7,507 nt of DNA from assembly GCA_946480545.1 (NCBI GenBank), contig CAMLKY010000085.1, forward strand, positions 1-7,507, read 5' to 3'. Below the pieces are notes generated by a model. That model did not search any database. It was not told the origin of the DNA and saw only the letters and a program-made list of their open reading frames with translations. Made by a program: the position numbers and the translations under genes. Below are positions 6,362 to 7,507 of the stretch, in pieces (positions within the stretch are counted from its first letter, which is position 1; each line of letters opens with the position of its first letter). This stretch comes from an uncultured Acidobacteriota bacterium (GTDB lineage: Bacteria; Acidobacteriota; Blastocatellia; Pyrinomonadales; Pyrinomonadaceae).

Positions 6362-6423
6362 AACCCCGCACTGTAGGTGCGGCAGATACTCGGTCTGCCG
6401 CCCTTCAGTGCGGGGTTTCGTTT
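6362..6423. terminator. Long hairpin, probable terminator between convergent genes
   Basis: AACCCCGCACTG (6362-6373) pairs perfectly with CAGTGCGGGGTT (6406-6417). After one T-T mismatch, AGG pairs with CCT (6375-6377, 6402-6404), and after a one-base bulge GCGGCAGA (6379-6386) pairs with TCTGCCGC (6394-6401). The loop has seven bases. This gives 23 pairs in total. The plus strand continues TTTCGTTT, a modest T tract. Lying between convergent genes, it may stop transcription from both sides, but the minus-strand side lacks a long T run. A REP-type element used as a terminator is an equally good description. Confidence 0.55.
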
Positions 6424-6424
6424 C

Positions 6425-6463
6425 CGCGATAACCGGGAGGCTTCGCCACTGGTTATGATCGCG
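6425..6463. repeat. Bulged palindrome before the 3' end of the PD40 gene
   Basis: CGCGA (6425-6429) pairs with TCGCG (6459-6463), and TAACCGG (6430-6436) pairs with CTGGTTA (6449-6455), with a three-base bulge TGA and one G-T pair. A small inner stem GGC/GCC surrounds a TTC loop (6439-6447). The CCGG/CTGG core repeats that of the hairpin at 6329-6348. It lies 36 bases beyond the stop codon of the minus-strand gene and could contribute to ending its transcript, though no T run follows. Confidence 0.45.
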
Positions 6464-6498
6464 TGGCCGCTCCACACCGGCAACCCTGTGCTGATGTT

Positions 6499-7507
6499 TC
6501 AATCCAAGCTTCGAATCTGCACCACGCTATTCAACTCGTTTCCGACTTCATAGAAAACCCGTTCGCCGCTTTTGGAGATAGCGAGACGAAAGATCGCATC
6601 GTTCTCCCATTCGCGCAATTTGTGAGGAGCAAGCCCGTTCAGGGAAACTCGCCACAGACTCTCGGGCTTGCCGCGGCGCAATACGACAAATAGATCTTGT
6701 CCATTTCTCGACCAATCGAGAAACGGCATATCGTCGTGCGACGGTGTCTCAAGGTACCTGAGAATTTCACCGGTCTGACCGGAGACGAGCCCGAGCATCA
6801 TCCTGTTTGTCTTAGGATCCCATATATAGCCCGCGATCGTAGTTCCGTCAGGCGAGATGCGCGGTGAACGTATCGGCAAGTGAGTTACCGGTGCGGCATT
6901 CTCGCCATTGATAGAAACTCTCCAGAGCTTTTCAACTTTAGTTTGCGGATCCTGGACAAGGTAATAAACGATCCGCGCGTCCGCGGATATCACCGAGTCG
7001 GTCACATTCCCATTTGTCGTGAGCTGAATTGCGTTCGTTCCGTTCGCGTCGGAGCGCCAGACCTCCATCTGCCCGCTGCGGTTGGACATGAAAACCAGGA
7101 GCCGACCATCGCCGGAAAGTTTTGGTGATATCTCGGCAGCCGGATCTGAGGTCAACTGCTTCTGCTCGCCACCCTCGTTGATGGCAAAAATGTCGGCATT
7201 ACCACCCTCGGCCGAGGAATATACGATCCACCCATCGTTGGTCCAGTCTGCTCCGAACGGTAACGGAGCTCGTTCCGAAACTGTCGTCAGCACGTGAGTG
7301 TTTTTGTACAGATCATCAACCGAGGCCGTCAGGAAACATGCGAACTTGTTGGATTGAACAGCCACGACGGCGTTCGCCGCCCTGTTAAAACTAATTCCGT
7401 AATCGCCGTTTATGCCTTTGGTGATCAGTCTTGACCGGCCGGCCGGATAAGGAATCATCCACAGTTCGTCGTTCAGGCTCGGCGATGTTGCTCCAAACGC
7501 GACAGCA
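6499..7507 (-). CDS. PD40/TolB-like beta-propeller protein, C-terminal part (5' end beyond right edge)
   Basis: The frame ends at TGA (6501-6499) and is open to the right edge, giving 335 visible residues. An ATG at 7458 is unlikely to be the start: the upstream codons continue the protein as AVAFGATSPSLNDELW, whose end with MIPYPAG is a typical propeller strand. Recurrent PD40-type units are seen at visible residues 126-155 (ISPKLSGDGRLLVFMSNRSG, then a strand ending VWRSDANG), 214-230 (SPRISPDGTTIAGYIWD) and 264-291 (DWSRNGQDLFVV, then LWRVSLNG). These resemble the periplasmic propeller of TolB. In Acidobacteriota such C-termini are often attached to a winged-helix DNA-binding domain or a Ser/Thr kinase plus a membrane helix, but that part is outside the window. 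No membrane segment or catalytic motif is visible here. The gene converges on the CHRD gene across 206 bases. Confidence 0.85.
   Translation of the reverse strand, partial: AVAFGATSPSLNDELWMIPYPAGRSRLITKGINGDYGISFNRAANAVVAVQSNKFACFLTASVDDLYKNTHVLTTVSERAPLPFGADWTNDGWIVYSSAEGGNADIFAINEGGEQKQLTSDPAAEISPKLSGDGRLLVFMSNRSGQMEVWRSDANGTNAIQLTTNGNVTDSVISADARIVYYLVQDPQTKVEKLWRVSINGENAAPVTHLPIRSPRISPDGTTIAGYIWDPKTNRMMLGLVSGQTGEILRYLETPSHDDMPFLDWSRNGQDLFVVLRRGKPESLWRVSLNGLAPHKLREWENDAIFRLAISKSGERVFYEVGNELNSVVQIRSLD

Noticed and set aside
6317..6502. Minus-strand open frame of 61 codons
   Set aside because: It runs through three of the four hairpins and overlaps the stop codon of the PD40 gene. There is no sign of coding, and the palindromes explain the sequence.
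7456..7458. ATG at 7458 as the start of the PD40 gene
   Set aside because: Upstream codons to the window edge stay open and continue a propeller strand, and no ribosome binding site precedes this ATG. The gene is better read as truncated by the window.

Overview
The window looks like a chromosomal segment from an Acidobacteriota bacterium, most likely of the Blastocatellia/Pyrinomonadaceae type. This is an inference from three things: secreted proteins ending in DxDGDGxxD...FRPS repeats, a PD40-type beta-propeller protein, and heptanucleotide arrays between genes in DNA of medium-high GC. No taxonomic marker other than one tRNA is present.

Layout. Positions 1-564 (minus strand) hold the 5' part of a GTG-start gene for an exported protein with a FlgT-C-like segment; it runs off the left edge. 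Its leader (565-700) contains two inverted repeats and a possible promoter. Positions 733-960 form a bipartite, 7-bp-periodic low-complexity repeat bounded by a perfect 13-bp inverted repeat. It stops just before an extended -10 promoter and a tRNA-Thr(TGT) gene with encoded CCA (1030-1105). Positions 1308-4565 (plus) encode a 1085-aa membrane-anchored or secreted protein with BNR/Asp-box propeller repeats followed by six FG-GAP/VCBS-like calcium-loop repeats. The 362-bp gap that follows holds a possible 27-aa minus-strand ORF and an array of CTTTCA direct repeats resembling a Pho box. Positions 4928-6292 (plus) encode a secreted 454-aa protein with a CHRD domain followed by six FG-GAP/VCBS-like repeats. 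Positions 6292-6463 contain a cluster of four hairpins, one a strong candidate terminator, between convergent genes. Positions 6499-7507 (minus) are the 3' part of a PD40/TolB-like propeller protein whose 5' end lies beyond the right edge.

How the genes relate. The two plus-strand genes put different N-terminal heads (BNR propeller, CHRD) on the same kind of six-repeat tail, which suggests neighbouring members of one family of extracellular or surface proteins. The spacing, with separate candidate promoters, argues for independent transcription. I see no metabolic pathway, defence system, CRISPR array or transposase. The least ordinary features are the heptamer element, the Pho-box-like array and the three-blade super-repeat in the large protein.
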